From positions 2,356,001-2,420,000 of the forward strand of contig NZ_CP041188.1 of assembly GCF_006517235.1 (NCBI RefSeq): DNA of 64,000 bases, given 5' to 3'. The stretch comes from Pseudarthrobacter sp. NIBRBAC000502772 (GTDB lineage: Bacteria; Actinomycetota; Actinomycetes; Actinomycetales; Micrococcaceae). The position numbers and the translations under genes are program-made. Below the pieces are notes generated by a model. It made no database searches. It was not told the DNA's origin and worked only from the letters and a program-made list of their open reading frames with translations. Positions within the stretch are counted from its first letter, which is position 1. Each line of letters begins with the position of its first letter. This document shows, in pieces, positions 36,176-45,956 of the stretch.

Positions 36176-37905
36176 CAACCGCCCAGCGCGACCGGCCGAA
36201 CTTCGAGGTGCGCGTGGGAGGTACGGCCCTTGAACCGCTGGTCGCCGCCGACGTCGTCGAACTGGACGTCCACGAGGAGGTCGGCCGCCACGGCCGCCTC
36301 ACGCTCCTCGTGCAGAACTGGGACGCCGACCAGCGGGTCGTGCGGCACAGCGACGACGGACCGTTCACCCCAGGTAAGGACATCGCGGTCTCCCTCGGCT
36401 ACCACTCTGAGCTGACGAACGTCTTCGACGGCGTCATCGCCTCGCTCACAACGCACTTCCCCGGGAGTGGCGGCCGGCCGGTGCTCCGGGTCGATGGCCG
36501 GTCCCGGTCGGTCCTCATGGACCACCTGCCACGCTCGCGCCAGCTGGCCGACGTCAGCGACGCCGACATCGCGTCCGCCATCGCCGCCGACTATGCCCTC
36601 GAGACGGATGCCGCCGACGGGGTGGGACACCCCTTCTTCGTCAGCGACAGGATCAGCGACTGGCAGGCCCTGACCCGTCGGGCCGCCGAGCTGGGCTGGG
36701 TCGTGTTCGTGAGGGGCACGAAGCTCGTCATGCGCCCGCCCTCGCCGGCGAGGGACCCGATCGAGCTCGCCTGGACGCGCAGCCTCGTCGAGCTGCACTT
36801 GACCCAGGACCTCACCCGCACCATAGACACCGCGGTCGGTGTTGCCTGGGATCTCGACATCCTGGAGGCGAGCGAGAGCGAGCAGGGCGTGGACTCCGCG
36901 GGTATCGACGTCGGGGACCGGCTGAAGCACGACGCCGCCGCCGGCGACGCCGGATGGCCCTTGCGCGAGGGCCGGTACGAGTCCGCAGCCGTGGTCGGCG
37001 CGGACGAAGCCGATGCGCGTGCCGTCGCCGCGCAGCGGGCGGCCGCCCTTGGACACGTCCACGGCACCGGCGTTGTGCAGGGTGAGCCCGCGCTGCGCTG
37101 CGACGGGTGGGTTTCGATCGACGGTGTCGGGCAGCGCATGTCCGGCCCGCACTACGTCACCGCCGCCCGCCACCGCCTGTCGGCGCATGGTTACCAGACC
37201 GAGTTCCAGGTGGGCGCCCCGCCGCGACTCGTGCCGCCCGCTGCAGCCCGTGACAGGGACTGCCATCCGACGCTCGCTCTCGGTGTGGTCGCGGCCCTCG
37301 ACGACCCGGAGTCGCTCAACCGTGTTCGGGTTCGCCTGCCGTGGCGTGCCGACGGCGGTGACGGCGTCTGGGCACGGCTTTCCAACGCCGACGCCGGGGA
37401 CGGCTACGGAGCCGTCTTCGTGCCGAGCGTCGGGCAGGAAGTGCTCGTCGGATTCGTGGGCGGCGATCCGGCCTACCCAGTGGTTCTCGGCTCGCTCTAC
37501 AACGGCACGCAGGCGCCACCGGTCGTCGTTGACCCCGACACGAACGCTGTCCGCGCACTGGTTTCCCCGGAGGGCCACACCCTGCGGCTCGAGGACGGCG
37601 TAGCGAGTGCCGTGACCATCGGCTCCGGCAATGGCCACTCCATCGTCCTCAACGACAAGGACTCCGAAGTGGTGATCACGCACAAGGACTCCGGAAACGC
37701 GATCCGCCTCTCCGCGGACGGCATCGAGCTCACCGCCGCCCAAGGCGACATCACCCTGAAGTCCTCCGCCGGGACGATCACGCTTAACTCGCTCAAGCTT
37801 GAGGCGAAAGCGTCCGGTCCATCGAAGATCGAGAGCTCGGCGACCTTCGACCTCAAGGCATCCGGATCCCTGGGGCTCAAGGGATCCCTCGTCACCATCA
37901 ACTAG
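36172..37905 (+). CDS. VgrG-like central spike (Afp8/Pvc8-like)
   Basis: A 577-residue spike protein. The N-terminal gp27-like domain ('FEVRVGGTALEPLVAADVVE', 'GYHSELTNVFDGVIASLTTH', 'WQALTRRAAELGWVVFVRGT') is followed by the gp5 OB-fold ('LALGVVAALDDPESLNRVRV', 'GAVFVPSVGQEVLVGFVGGD') and a C-terminal beta-helix ('LSADGIELTAAQGDITLKSS'). It trimerises at the particle centre, carries the PAAR tip and pierces the target membrane. No lysozyme domain is visible. ATG 36172 overlaps the previous stop. Confidence 0.92.
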   Translation: MTTAQRDRPNFEVRVGGTALEPLVAADVVELDVHEEVGRHGRLTLLVQNWDADQRVVRHSDDGPFTPGKDIAVSLGYHSELTNVFDGVIASLTTHFPGSGGRPVLRVDGRSRSVLMDHLPRSRQLADVSDADIASAIAADYALETDAADGVGHPFFVSDRISDWQALTRRAAELGWVVFVRGTKLVMRPPSPARDPIELAWTRSLVELHLTQDLTRTIDTAVGVAWDLDILEASESEQGVDSAGIDVGDRLKHDAAAGDAGWPLREGRYESAAVVGADEADARAVAAQRAAALGHVHGTGVVQGEPALRCDGWVSIDGVGQRMSGPHYVTAARHRLSAHGYQTEFQVGAPPRLVPPAAARDRDCHPTLALGVVAALDDPESLNRVRVRLPWRADGGDGVWARLSNADAGDGYGAVFVPSVGQEVLVGFVGGDPAYPVVLGSLYNGTQAPPVVVDPDTNAVRALVSPEGHTLRLEDGVASAVTIGSGNGHSIVLNDKDSEVVITHKDSGNAIRLSADGIELTAAQGDITLKSSAGTITLNSLKLEAKASGPSKIESSATFDLKASGSLGLKGSLVTIN

Positions 37906-37925
37906 CGTCACAGCAAGGAGGAACG

Positions 37926-38203
37926 ATGCCAGGGGCAGCCCGCGTGGGTGACACCACGGCGCACGGTGGCACGGTGGTTGGACCTGGTGTCGCCACCGTC
38001 CTCATCGCCGGTATGCCGGCCGCCGTCGTCGGTGACATGCACGCCTGTGTCATCCCCTCGCCGCCGCCACACCCCCGGCGACGCCGTTCGTCGCCGGATC
38101 GGCGACGGTCCTCATCCAGGGACGCCCGGCACTACGCGCCGGGGATGCCTGCGCCTGCGGCGCGTCCGTCGTTGTGGGCAGCCCGACTGTGGTGATCGGA
38201 TGA
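37926..38203 (+). CDS. PAAR spike-tip protein (Afp10-like), one-base frameshift
   Basis: ATG 37926 behind AAGGAGG starts 'MPGAARVGDTTAHGGTVV', then 'IAGMPAAVVGDMHACVIP', the first half of a PAAR tip. As written, the frame then drifts into Arg/Pro-rich nonsense, while the neighbouring frame gives 'PATPFVAGSATVLIQGRPAL' and 'GDACACGASVVVGSPTVVIG' with a TGA at 38201-38203 overlapping the next ATG. The total length is one base short of a 92-residue PAAR protein. The missing base lies in the CG-rich run between about 38056 and 38080. Cys and His residues for metal binding are present in the restored protein. Confidence 0.85.
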
Positions 38204-38625
38204 GCGTCAACGACTACCCGCAGGTGGGCAGGGGCTGGGCCTTCCCTCCGCGCTGGCGCCGGTCCGGACACGGCGGCCCCGGCGATGGGGTTCTCGAGGC
38301 GAACGACGGCGCGGACCATGTCATGGAAGCCATGATCATTCTGCTCCGGACCATGCGCGGCAGCCGTGTCATGCGCCCCGGCCTCGGCGCCGGCGTCGAC
38401 GGCTACGTATTTGAACCGCGCACGCCGGACGCGTGCTACCGGCTCGCCGACGACGTGCGGCGCGCCCTCGTGCTCGGCGAGCCGCGGGTCATCGTCGACG
38501 CCGTCGAGGCCGTCGCAGCGGGCGATGCTGATGACCGTGTCGACGTGACGATCGAGTTCCGGATCGACCGGCACCGCCGCCCGAACAGCCTAGTCGTTCC
38601 CTTCTACCTGGCCGGTACGTCATGA
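38200..38625 (+). CDS. gp25-like baseplate wedge protein (Afp9-like)
   Basis: From ATG 38200 this 141-residue protein shows the GPW/gp25 family sequence: 'GRGWAFPPRWRR', 'VMEAMIILLRTMRGSRVMRP', 'GLGAGVDGYVFEP' and 'VDVTIEFRIDRHRRPNSLVV'. gp25 proteins form the inner baseplate and prime sheath assembly. ATGA overlaps join it to the PAAR gene upstream and to the baseplate J gene downstream. The conserved E-P-R lysozyme-like motif region is replaced by 'EPRTPDACYRLADD'. Confidence 0.88.
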   Translation: MSVNDYPQVGRGWAFPPRWRRSGHGGPGDGVLEANDGADHVMEAMIILLRTMRGSRVMRPGLGAGVDGYVFEPRTPDACYRLADDVRRALVLGEPRVIVDAVEAVAAGDADDRVDVTIEFRIDRHRRPNSLVVPFYLAGTS

Positions 38626-41333
38626 CCCGGACACCCGCACAGGTTGTCGCGGCGATGGCCGCGGCCGGTCAGCTCGTGCCATTCGACGACGACGGCAGCT
38701 GGGGCGACGCGATCTTCGCGTCAGGGCCGGACGGCGTGCTGGCGCCGTCCCCGGCCGGTGAGCCCGACCGCGAGCTGCTCTCCGCCCTGGCCGTCGAATA
38801 CGCGAACCTCGACGAGCACGCGGCGACGCTCCCGGCGCGGATCCGCCGGGCCTGGCTCGAGGACGTCCTCGGCATCGACCGGTTGCCCGTGCTGCCGGAC
38901 CGGGTCGTCGCCCACGCGACCGTCGACCCCAAGCTCGCCCCTGCTGTCGTCCCCAAGGGCACGCTGCTGCGCGGCGGCAAGGACGCATTCGGCAATGAGC
39001 GCCGGTATGTCACGCTCGACACTCTCAGGGCGCACGGTGCGGCGCTCACCGGTGTGCGGTCGCTCGTCCCGGGCGGACAGGGTCCCGGGCTGCACGGCAT
39101 CTCGGCGAGCGCACCGGACTTTCCGCTGCGGCCCGCGGCCGGACCTGATGCCACCCACGTCCTGCGGATCCACTCACCGGCGCTTGCCTTCGAAGGCGGC
39201 GACCTAACCGCCGTCCTCGCCTTCGGTGGCAGCACTGGCGCAGCGCCGCTCTCGGGCGCCGTGTGGCGCTACTCGCGGACCGACGGCACGGTCAGCCCCA
39301 CCACGACAGGCGAAGTATCCGGATCGTCAGTCACCGTGGCCCTCACCTCGGGGTGCGGGGCCCTGCCGGGGGAGAGCCCCTGGATCGAGTGCGCCATCCC
39401 CGCGAGCGTGCCAGTGCCCGTGACATTCTCGTTCACGAGCGTGTCGGTCAGGGTGTCCGTGCGATCGCCGTTCGTGCCACAGGCAGCCTTCTACAACGAC
39501 GGCGCCGTCGACGTGACGAAAGAGTTCCAGCCCTTCGGCGCAGTGGCCAAGCGGGGCGACGCGTTCTACGTCCGGTCCGACGAGGCCTTCGGCAAAGCTC
39601 TCGCCACTGTCCACATCGCCGTGACGATCATGCAGGAGGGCGGTGCGCCCCTGTCATCGTCGGCCGGCGGAAGCGGCATCCCGTCCTACATCGCAGCCCA
39701 GCTCCAGAACCAACTGGTGGCCATGAAGCTGACACTCGGCTCGCAGTACTCCTCCGTCGCCCCGCAATGGGAGTCAATCTTCACCTCGGTGTCGAGCGTA
39801 AGCACTCCCTTGGTGCGCTGGCAGCGCCGCCAGGACGGCGAGTGGAAGCGCCTGGGCTCACCGTCCACCAGCTTCGGCACTGTGTCGGACGACGAGGTCG
39901 CCGGGTCGGCCGCCGCCTCGGAAACTTTCGCCGTCGCAGGCCAGCCGGGGCGCTATGTCCGCGCCTTCCTCGCGGAGGGCGACTTCGGCTGGACCGACTA
40001 CCAGCATAAGATCGCCGACTTCGCCACGAAGGCCGTGGCAGGGACCACGCCTAAGCCGACGATGCCGCCCCTGCCCGTCCCGCCTATAGCGTCTGCCATC
40101 ACGATCAGCTACACGACCTCTGCGGTCGAGTCGACGCATGTCGAATCGCGGACAGGTTGGCGGCGGCAGGTCAAACCCGCCACCGCGGCAGCCTTCGCCC
40201 CTTTCCGTCAGGACGTCTCCGAGAGCGGCGCGCCGGCCATGGTCGCTATCGGACTCGAGCTGCCCGACGCGGCGCTCGGCTCCAGCGTGTCGCTCTACCT
40301 CGACGTTGACTCGGCCGCGTCGTGCGGGAGCTCCGACGCCGTCGACGCGTCGTGGGAGTGGTGGGACGGCAGCGTCTGGTCGGCCCTCGCCGTCGCCGAC
40401 GGGTCGCGGCAACTCCGCGAAGCCGGCCTGCTGCGGTTCGTCGCACCACAGTCATGGCACGTCGGCTGCGTCGACGTGTCGGCGCCGGCCGGTCGCTGGA
40501 TCCGACTGGTCACGGACCAGCCCGGACGCCTCGGCGACCTGCTGGGCGTCGTCGCCGATGCCGTCGTGGCCGAGTTCGTTTCCGCCGCAGCGGATCCGGA
40601 ACTGGACCCGAGCTCGTCCGAGGCGCTGCCGCCGGGCACGATCAAGGGCACGCTCACGCCCATCACCGGCATCAAGAAGGTCACGGACCTTGCTTCAGTG
40701 CGCGGGCGCGGCCCGGAATCCGACCCCGCATACCTGGCACGCGCGTCCGCGCGGGTACGCCACCGCGACCGGGCGCTCACCCCGTGGGACTATGAGCAGC
40801 ACGTCGCGCTCGCCTTCCCCGAGGTGGCGGCCGTCCTCTGCCTCCCGCACACGGATCGAGACGGCAAGCGTGCCCCCGGCAAGGTGGGGCTCGTCGTCGT
40901 GCCGGACCGGCCCCTGGATCCTGCGCCGCGGCCTTCGGTGAGCCTGTCCGGCCGCATCGTTGACGCATTCGCCCCGATGAAGCCGCTCGGAGCCGAGGTG
41001 CTCGTCCTTTGCCCGGACTACGTTCCCGTCACCGTCGTCGCGTCGATCCGGCTGCGCCGGGGCACCGCCGCCCTGACGGGCAAGGAGACGATCGCGGCCG
41101 CACTCGAGACGGTGCTCCACCCCACGGCCACTTTTCCCGTGCGCTGGGGGCGGACGCTGTACGCATCGACGCTCGTCGCGTTCCTTGAGCGGCAGCAGAG
41201 CGTCGACGTCGTCACAGCGTTCGAGCTGCGCGACGCCACCGGCGCGGCGGTCGAGCTCGTCGAGGTCGATCCTTGCCGCGGCCTGTACTGCTCGGCGGCC
41301 GGTCACGAGCTCACCTGCGAGGAGCAGCTATGA
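38622..41333 (+). CDS. baseplate J-like wedge protein (Afp11-like)
   Basis: A 903-residue baseplate protein. The N-terminus 'ANLDEHAATLPARIRRAW' and 'APAVVPKGTLLRGG' and the C-terminal J-core 'ITGIKKVTDLASVRGRGPES', 'RALTPWDYEQHVALAFPEVA', 'PMKPLGAEVLVLCPDYVPVT' are those of large eCIS wedge proteins. The long middle domain is beta-rich and exposed. It would make up the outer wedge of the baseplate together with the next gene product. ATG 38622 overlaps the gp25 stop, and the TGA overlaps the next ATG. Confidence 0.88.
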   Translation: MTRTPAQVVAAMAAAGQLVPFDDDGSWGDAIFASGPDGVLAPSPAGEPDRELLSALAVEYANLDEHAATLPARIRRAWLEDVLGIDRLPVLPDRVVAHATVDPKLAPAVVPKGTLLRGGKDAFGNERRYVTLDTLRAHGAALTGVRSLVPGGQGPGLHGISASAPDFPLRPAAGPDATHVLRIHSPALAFEGGDLTAVLAFGGSTGAAPLSGAVWRYSRTDGTVSPTTTGEVSGSSVTVALTSGCGALPGESPWIECAIPASVPVPVTFSFTSVSVRVSVRSPFVPQAAFYNDGAVDVTKEFQPFGAVAKRGDAFYVRSDEAFGKALATVHIAVTIMQEGGAPLSSSAGGSGIPSYIAAQLQNQLVAMKLTLGSQYSSVAPQWESIFTSVSSVSTPLVRWQRRQDGEWKRLGSPSTSFGTVSDDEVAGSAAASETFAVAGQPGRYVRAFLAEGDFGWTDYQHKIADFATKAVAGTTPKPTMPPLPVPPIASAITISYTTSAVESTHVESRTGWRRQVKPATAAAFAPFRQDVSESGAPAMVAIGLELPDAALGSSVSLYLDVDSAASCGSSDAVDASWEWWDGSVWSALAVADGSRQLREAGLLRFVAPQSWHVGCVDVSAPAGRWIRLVTDQPGRLGDLLGVVADAVVAEFVSAAADPELDPSSSEALPPGTIKGTLTPITGIKKVTDLASVRGRGPESDPAYLARASARVRHRDRALTPWDYEQHVALAFPEVAAVLCLPHTDRDGKRAPGKVGLVVVPDRPLDPAPRPSVSLSGRIVDAFAPMKPLGAEVLVLCPDYVPVTVVASIRLRRGTAALTGKETIAAALETVLHPTATFPVRWGRTLYASTLVAFLERQQSVDVVTAFELRDATGAAVELVEVDPCRGLYCSAAGHELTCEEQL

Positions 41334-43009
41334 CGATCTCGCAGGCGACCCCCATCACCGCTTTCGTCCCGGTCGCTCCCGACGCCGATTGGGAGATCGT
41401 GCGTGCCCGGGTTATGGCGGCCCTCGCGGCCACCGCGACCCCGGCGCAGACCGACCACAACGCGGCAGATCCCGGCGTCACCCTCGCCGAGGTGGCTGCG
41501 TACGGCTTGGCAGACCTGCACTACCGCGTGGCCGAACGCGGGCTGGACGAGTGGCCCCTCGATGCCAGGGCATGGGGCGAGGATGCCGGGCGCCACTGGC
41601 ACTCGACCCTCCCCGTCAACCGCTTCGACCCCGGGCTGGACCCGGATGACCCGGCGTTAAATCCGAACGACCTCGCACCGCTGACGTTCATCGCCGGATC
41701 CCTTGCTGCGGCAAGCACCTCCGCCGCCGCGCTCGAACCGCGCGTCCGGCAGTGCCGATCCCGCGCCGACGCTCTGGCACTGTTGTCGGCCGACCCGTGG
41801 GCCGACGCGTTCCGCCCAGAGGACCGGCCGGCGGTGGTTGCGCTCATGCGCTCCCGGCTGGTGCGACGGATCGCGCAGGAGCAGGCCGATGTCATTGCCG
41901 GCGTCGTTGCGGCAAAACGGGATCCGGACGACGTTGCCGCCGGCGACGCGCGTGCCGCAGCCGAGCTCGCCCTCTCGCTGCCGCTGTGGGAGGAGGAGAT
42001 CGTCGCCCTGGTTCGCCGGGAGCGTCGGCGGCTCTCCAGGGAGACCCTGGTCACGAGGCTCGCCGAGGTGCAGGCGGCGACCGCGGCCAGCGCATCAGCG
42101 ATACAGAGTACCCTGCAGGACGACGGACTGGATGCCGTCGAGGCGCGGATTGCGATGGCAGCCGCCGCCCAGCCGATCGGCATGGTGCCCGAGGACCTCG
42201 AGGACGACCAGGGCCGCTCATCGGTCTGGCCGCCGCACCCTATCCAAGCCTTGACCTGCGAGCCGGTCACGGCCGACGACTACGCCAGGCGGGCGCGCGC
42301 GCACCCCGAGGTCGGGCGGGCGTGGTCCGTGCCTGGCCGGCTGCCCGGCATCGCCTGGAACGGTCTGCCGACGGGGACCCTGTCCACGATAGAGGTGGAC
42401 GAAGCGGCCGCCGCGGTGACGCTCGTCGTCGAACGGGTGGCGGGGGCCGGGAGCGCTGACGCTTTCCTGCGGGCGGTGCTCACCACCGCCATCGGACCGG
42501 AGGCCACCGCACCCTTCCCCGACTGGCGCACTGATATCGATGAGCTTGAGCCACGCCGCGTTATCTGCGACGAGGTCGGTGCGAGCCTCCTCCTGCAGGC
42601 GCCGATCCTCGTGCAGGCGACGCTCGTCACCGACATCGGCGTCGACCGCGACACGGTCATTGAGGACGTCCGTGCCCGCATCTCGGCATTCTTCGCCGGT
42701 GGCCGGCCCGAGACGTCCGTGCCTTCTCAGCCCCAGACTGTCGACGGGCCCTGGCCGCGCATCGACCAGCCCGTGAGTGGCTGGATCCCTGGCGAGCCGA
42801 TCCGTTTCACCGAAGTCGTCGAGGCCATCGTCGGCAACCCGGTCGTGTGGGGCGTCGAGCGCCTGGCTATGAAAGTCGAGGGCGATCCCGACTTCTTGCC
42901 GCAGTCGGCCGGCTCCCTCGCGATCCCGAGGAACGCGGTCCCGACCCTCGCGGCGGCCCGCTGCATCCGGGTGCGTTTCGACCTGAGAACGGAGTGTGGC
43001 GATGCCTAG
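41330..43009 (+). CDS. second baseplate wedge protein (Afp12-like)
   Basis: A 559-residue protein starting 'ITAFVPVAPDADWEIVRARV' with 'NAADPGVTLAEVAAYGLADL', the recognition segment of eCIS baseplate subunits, a helical middle and a J-type C-terminus ('LQAPILVQATLVTDIGVDRD', 'EPIRFTEVVEAIVGNPVVWG'). It probably pairs with the preceding protein to form the wedge. It overlaps the preceding gene by 4 bases and the next by 8 bases. Confidence 0.8.
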   Translation: MTISQATPITAFVPVAPDADWEIVRARVMAALAATATPAQTDHNAADPGVTLAEVAAYGLADLHYRVAERGLDEWPLDARAWGEDAGRHWHSTLPVNRFDPGLDPDDPALNPNDLAPLTFIAGSLAAASTSAAALEPRVRQCRSRADALALLSADPWADAFRPEDRPAVVALMRSRLVRRIAQEQADVIAGVVAAKRDPDDVAAGDARAAAELALSLPLWEEEIVALVRRERRRLSRETLVTRLAEVQAATAASASAIQSTLQDDGLDAVEARIAMAAAAQPIGMVPEDLEDDQGRSSVWPPHPIQALTCEPVTADDYARRARAHPEVGRAWSVPGRLPGIAWNGLPTGTLSTIEVDEAAAAVTLVVERVAGAGSADAFLRAVLTTAIGPEATAPFPDWRTDIDELEPRRVICDEVGASLLLQAPILVQATLVTDIGVDRDTVIEDVRARISAFFAGGRPETSVPSQPQTVDGPWPRIDQPVSGWIPGEPIRFTEVVEAIVGNPVVWGVERLAMKVEGDPDFLPQSAGSLAIPRNAVPTLAAARCIRVRFDLRTECGDA

Positions 43010-43853
43010 CCCCGACTACACCCGGCTTTCGGCGCAGCTCCCGGTGGTCTACCAGGAGGATGCCGTTTCCTTCGCGCAGATCGATGCGTACCTCGGGCTG
43101 GCCGACGAACTGAGCCACGCCGTCGTCGAGCACCTGGCCGACCTGCTCCTCAGTTTGGGGCCCGATGCGACCCTCAGATGGCCGACCGACGTGCCTCTCG
43201 ACGCTGGCGCGGACGCGCTGCTCGCATCCTACCTCGCAAGCTACGACGACGTCGCCGCCTGGGCGAGCTTCGTCTTCCCGGCGAGCTGGACCAGGGACGA
43301 ACGCGGTCTCAGCCGTAGGCGCGAATTCCTTGCCCGCTGCGCCCGCCTGTGGCGCCGGCGCGGGACGCCGCGTGGCTTCCTCAGCTGGTTCAGCCTCTAC
43401 TTCGGCCTGCCGCCGTCTGGAGCGCCCTACCTGCTCGAGCACTTCAAGGCACCCGGGGCCGCCCTGACCGGCTTGCCCTACACCGCGACACTGTTCATCC
43501 CGGGCAACCACGGTTTCGACGGGTGGGCCCGGCGCGAGGAAGCCGTCGACTTCGTGCGCCGCTACGCTCCCGCCCACGTGAGCATACGGGTCTGCTTCAT
43601 CGACCCCGGCCTGTTTGGCGACCTCGCCGTGCTGGCGTCGCCGCCGGTGCTCCCCGACGAGCCCACTGTGGCCAACCTCGACGCCTACGCGACGGCCATC
43701 GAAAAGCAGCAGAAGGAACTCAACGCCCTTCTGTGCTCGGTCGTCTCGGTCGTGAGCCACGAGAGCGGGATCCATATCCACGAATGCATCGACGCGGGCC
43801 GCGGCATTGACCGGCTCGGCGTCGGCCTCCTGCCGACCGATTCGACGACGTAG
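43002..43853 (+). CDS. phage tail protein I-like baseplate component
   Basis: A 283-residue protein with the tail-protein-I pattern: 'LSAQLPVVYQEDAVSFAQID', 'LASYLASYDDVAAWASFVF', 'RRRGTPRGFLSWFSLYFGLP' and 'RYAPAHVSIRVCFIDPG'. In phage and eCIS particles this family links the baseplate to fibres. ATG 43002 has GGAG seven bases upstream, whereas the in-frame GTG at 42996 has no such signal. It overlaps the preceding gene by 8 bases. Confidence 0.78.
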   Translation: MPSPDYTRLSAQLPVVYQEDAVSFAQIDAYLGLADELSHAVVEHLADLLLSLGPDATLRWPTDVPLDAGADALLASYLASYDDVAAWASFVFPASWTRDERGLSRRREFLARCARLWRRRGTPRGFLSWFSLYFGLPPSGAPYLLEHFKAPGAALTGLPYTATLFIPGNHGFDGWARREEAVDFVRRYAPAHVSIRVCFIDPGLFGDLAVLASPPVLPDEPTVANLDAYATAIEKQQKELNALLCSVVSVVSHESGIHIHECIDAGRGIDRLGVGLLPTDSTT

Positions 43854-43871
43854 TCCGAAGGGAATACAGCG

Positions 43872-45956
43872 ATGACACCCCACCAGTACCCCGTCTTCGA
43901 GGAAGGCCAGACGCTCACCGAGGCCGAGCTCAACGACCTGAGGGACTTCCTCCATGAGCGTGACCGCCTCGTCGGCCGGATGATCGGCTTTGGAGTCAAC
44001 TGCGGCCTCGGCGGCATGGTCAAGGCCGGGGCGACCCTGACCATCAGGCCGGGCCTGGCCGTGGACCAGTTCGGCGAGCCTCTCGTCCTGAGCGAGGAGC
44101 GGACCATCGCCCTGCCGCCCACCGCCGTCACACCCTCATATGATTTCATCGCGACGGGCCCGGGTGGCTTCAGCGTCGTGCTCGAGGCCACGGACACGAT
44201 CGAGCCCGCGCCCGAGTGCGGCGAGGAGGGCTGCGCGGGGCACTCGGAGCTGCACACCCGCGGTGTCGCTCTGCGCATCGTCGCCGGGCGCGTCACCGGC
44301 ACCCGGATGGACTTCTCCGCCGAGCCGCTGCTCTCGGTCGAACCGATCCGGCTCGCGCTCGACTCCACGCCCATCAACTCCTACCCGACGCTGCGCAACG
44401 CCATTGCGACCCGCCTGACGAACGGCACACAGCCGCTTGTCGACACGGCCCTCATCGCCAAGCTCCAGGCGACGTCGATCGTCTCGGCTGACCAGGCCGG
44501 CGTCAAAGGCTACAAGTGCGGCTGGCTCAACATGGTGCTCTTCGCGACTCTGGACCTGCTGCGCATCGAGGCACTGATACGCCTTTCCTGCGACCGGTCG
44601 ACGACCCGCCCGGGGGTCGTGCTCGGCTGGGTCCACCAGGTCAGCTCGACGTGGGTCTTTGACTGCGCCTTCCGCCACGCGTGGGAGCCGCCACGGGGCT
44701 TCACCGAGGCTTTCCTCGGAGGGACCTGCGCCGATCCGGCAGGCAGCTTCCGCGACGAGCTTGAGGCGCTCCTTGCCGGCTATGCGCCCCCGGAGCCGGT
44801 GCCGGGGGGCACAACGCCGCCACCGGTCAAGTGCCCCAAGGGCTCGATCCTCATCGGAGGCAAGTGCATCAACATCTACTACCCGCCGCCGAAGATCCCT
44901 GACCACTGGCAGATCCCGTGGGAGTTCGAGCTCCTCGACCCCAAGGTTCCGATCTGGTATCCGCCGTACGAGCGGCCATGGAAGGAGCCATGGACGATCT
45001 ACGAGACGGAGCAGTGGAACCGCTTCGACGACGGCGTGATCGGCGCCACCGACTACGTCGGTCGACCCGGCAGCGAGGTCAGGAACGTGCTCGAGGGTTT
45101 CATCGCCGAGGATGGCGGCCTCGCTGATATCCGCGTCCTCGCGCCCGCCGAGGCGCAGGCGCTCGATGGCTATCTGCCCTCCGGAGGCTTCAGCCCTTCC
45201 GACACGATCGTCCTGTCTGTTGACTCCGCCGGCGTGGTCGTCGCCACCGGGCGCGTGGCCGCCGTGCGCAACACCCGCCTCGTCGGTGCGGCGCTCCCGG
45301 CCGCGCTTGGCGCCGCGACCGCCGCCCAGGCGGCCGCGACCGAGCTCAAGGGCCTGTCTGCAGGCTTCGAGACCCGGTTCGACGCGATGGACCAGACTAT
45401 CACCGGACTCGGTGGCAACCTGACCACGCTGCAAACCGACTTCCTTGCCTACAAGACGAGCTTCGACCCGGGTTCCTTCGACACCCGGGTCGGCACGCTC
45501 GAGCAGGACCTCAAGCAGTTCGGGACCGTCCAAGGCCGGATCGATGTGCTCGAGGGCAAGATCGAGATCATCACGAAGGTGGGCGGCGGCGGCCGGCCCG
45601 AGCCGCGGATCGGCGGGGGCTTTGCCGACACAACGGCCGGACCCCACCGGGGGATCGACAAGGCCCTCGGGCAGGGCATCGCGGACTTCGCCGAGACGAC
45701 GATCGCCGCGATGCGCTCCCTGCCGTCGGCGGGCAACAGGAACTTCAAGCGGTATGCCGCCGCGGCCGACCGCGCCAAGACCGAGCTGGCCGCGACAGCG
45801 GCTTCCGAGGCGCCCGCCGATGAGCCGATGGTCGCAGCGGCCACACTCGAGATGCTCAGTACCCTCCGGACGCTCGTCAAGGCGGCCGGGGTCAGCCCCG
45901 ACCTCGGGCGGCAGCTCGACGCCCAGCTGCGAGAGCTCGGGGGGCTGATGCAGTGA
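43872..45956 (+). CDS. large eCIS structural protein with coiled-coil tail
   Basis: A 694-residue protein. The N-terminal segment 'YPVFEEGQTLTEAELNDLRD' with 'GFGVNCGLGGMV' and 'GLAVDQFGEPLVL' resembles fibre-attachment or baseplate proteins of eCIS loci. The middle has Pro/Trp-rich stretches ('YPPPKIPDHWQIPWEFELLD', 'YPPYERPWKEPWTIYETEQW') and four closely spaced Cys residues. Residues about 480-570 look like a coiled coil ('RFDAMDQTITGLGGNLTTLQ'). No receptor-binding fibre domain is recognisable. ATG 43872 follows AAGGGA. The TGA overlaps the GTG of the tape-measure gene. Confidence 0.65.
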   Translation: MTPHQYPVFEEGQTLTEAELNDLRDFLHERDRLVGRMIGFGVNCGLGGMVKAGATLTIRPGLAVDQFGEPLVLSEERTIALPPTAVTPSYDFIATGPGGFSVVLEATDTIEPAPECGEEGCAGHSELHTRGVALRIVAGRVTGTRMDFSAEPLLSVEPIRLALDSTPINSYPTLRNAIATRLTNGTQPLVDTALIAKLQATSIVSADQAGVKGYKCGWLNMVLFATLDLLRIEALIRLSCDRSTTRPGVVLGWVHQVSSTWVFDCAFRHAWEPPRGFTEAFLGGTCADPAGSFRDELEALLAGYAPPEPVPGGTTPPPVKCPKGSILIGGKCINIYYPPPKIPDHWQIPWEFELLDPKVPIWYPPYERPWKEPWTIYETEQWNRFDDGVIGATDYVGRPGSEVRNVLEGFIAEDGGLADIRVLAPAEAQALDGYLPSGGFSPSDTIVLSVDSAGVVVATGRVAAVRNTRLVGAALPAALGAATAAQAAATELKGLSAGFETRFDAMDQTITGLGGNLTTLQTDFLAYKTSFDPGSFDTRVGTLEQDLKQFGTVQGRIDVLEGKIEIITKVGGGGRPEPRIGGGFADTTAGPHRGIDKALGQGIADFAETTIAAMRSLPSAGNRNFKRYAAAADRAKTELAATAASEAPADEPMVAAATLEMLSTLRTLVKAAGVSPDLGRQLDAQLRELGGLMQ

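Noticed and set aside
36076..37911. 611-codon minus-strand frame opposite the VgrG-like gene
   Set aside because: Shadow frame without motifs; the plus strand encodes the full gp27/gp5-like spike.
44136..45647. 503-codon minus-strand frame opposite the coiled-coil structural protein
   Set aside because: Repetitive Arg/Gly/Ala composition, no start signal and no family resemblance.
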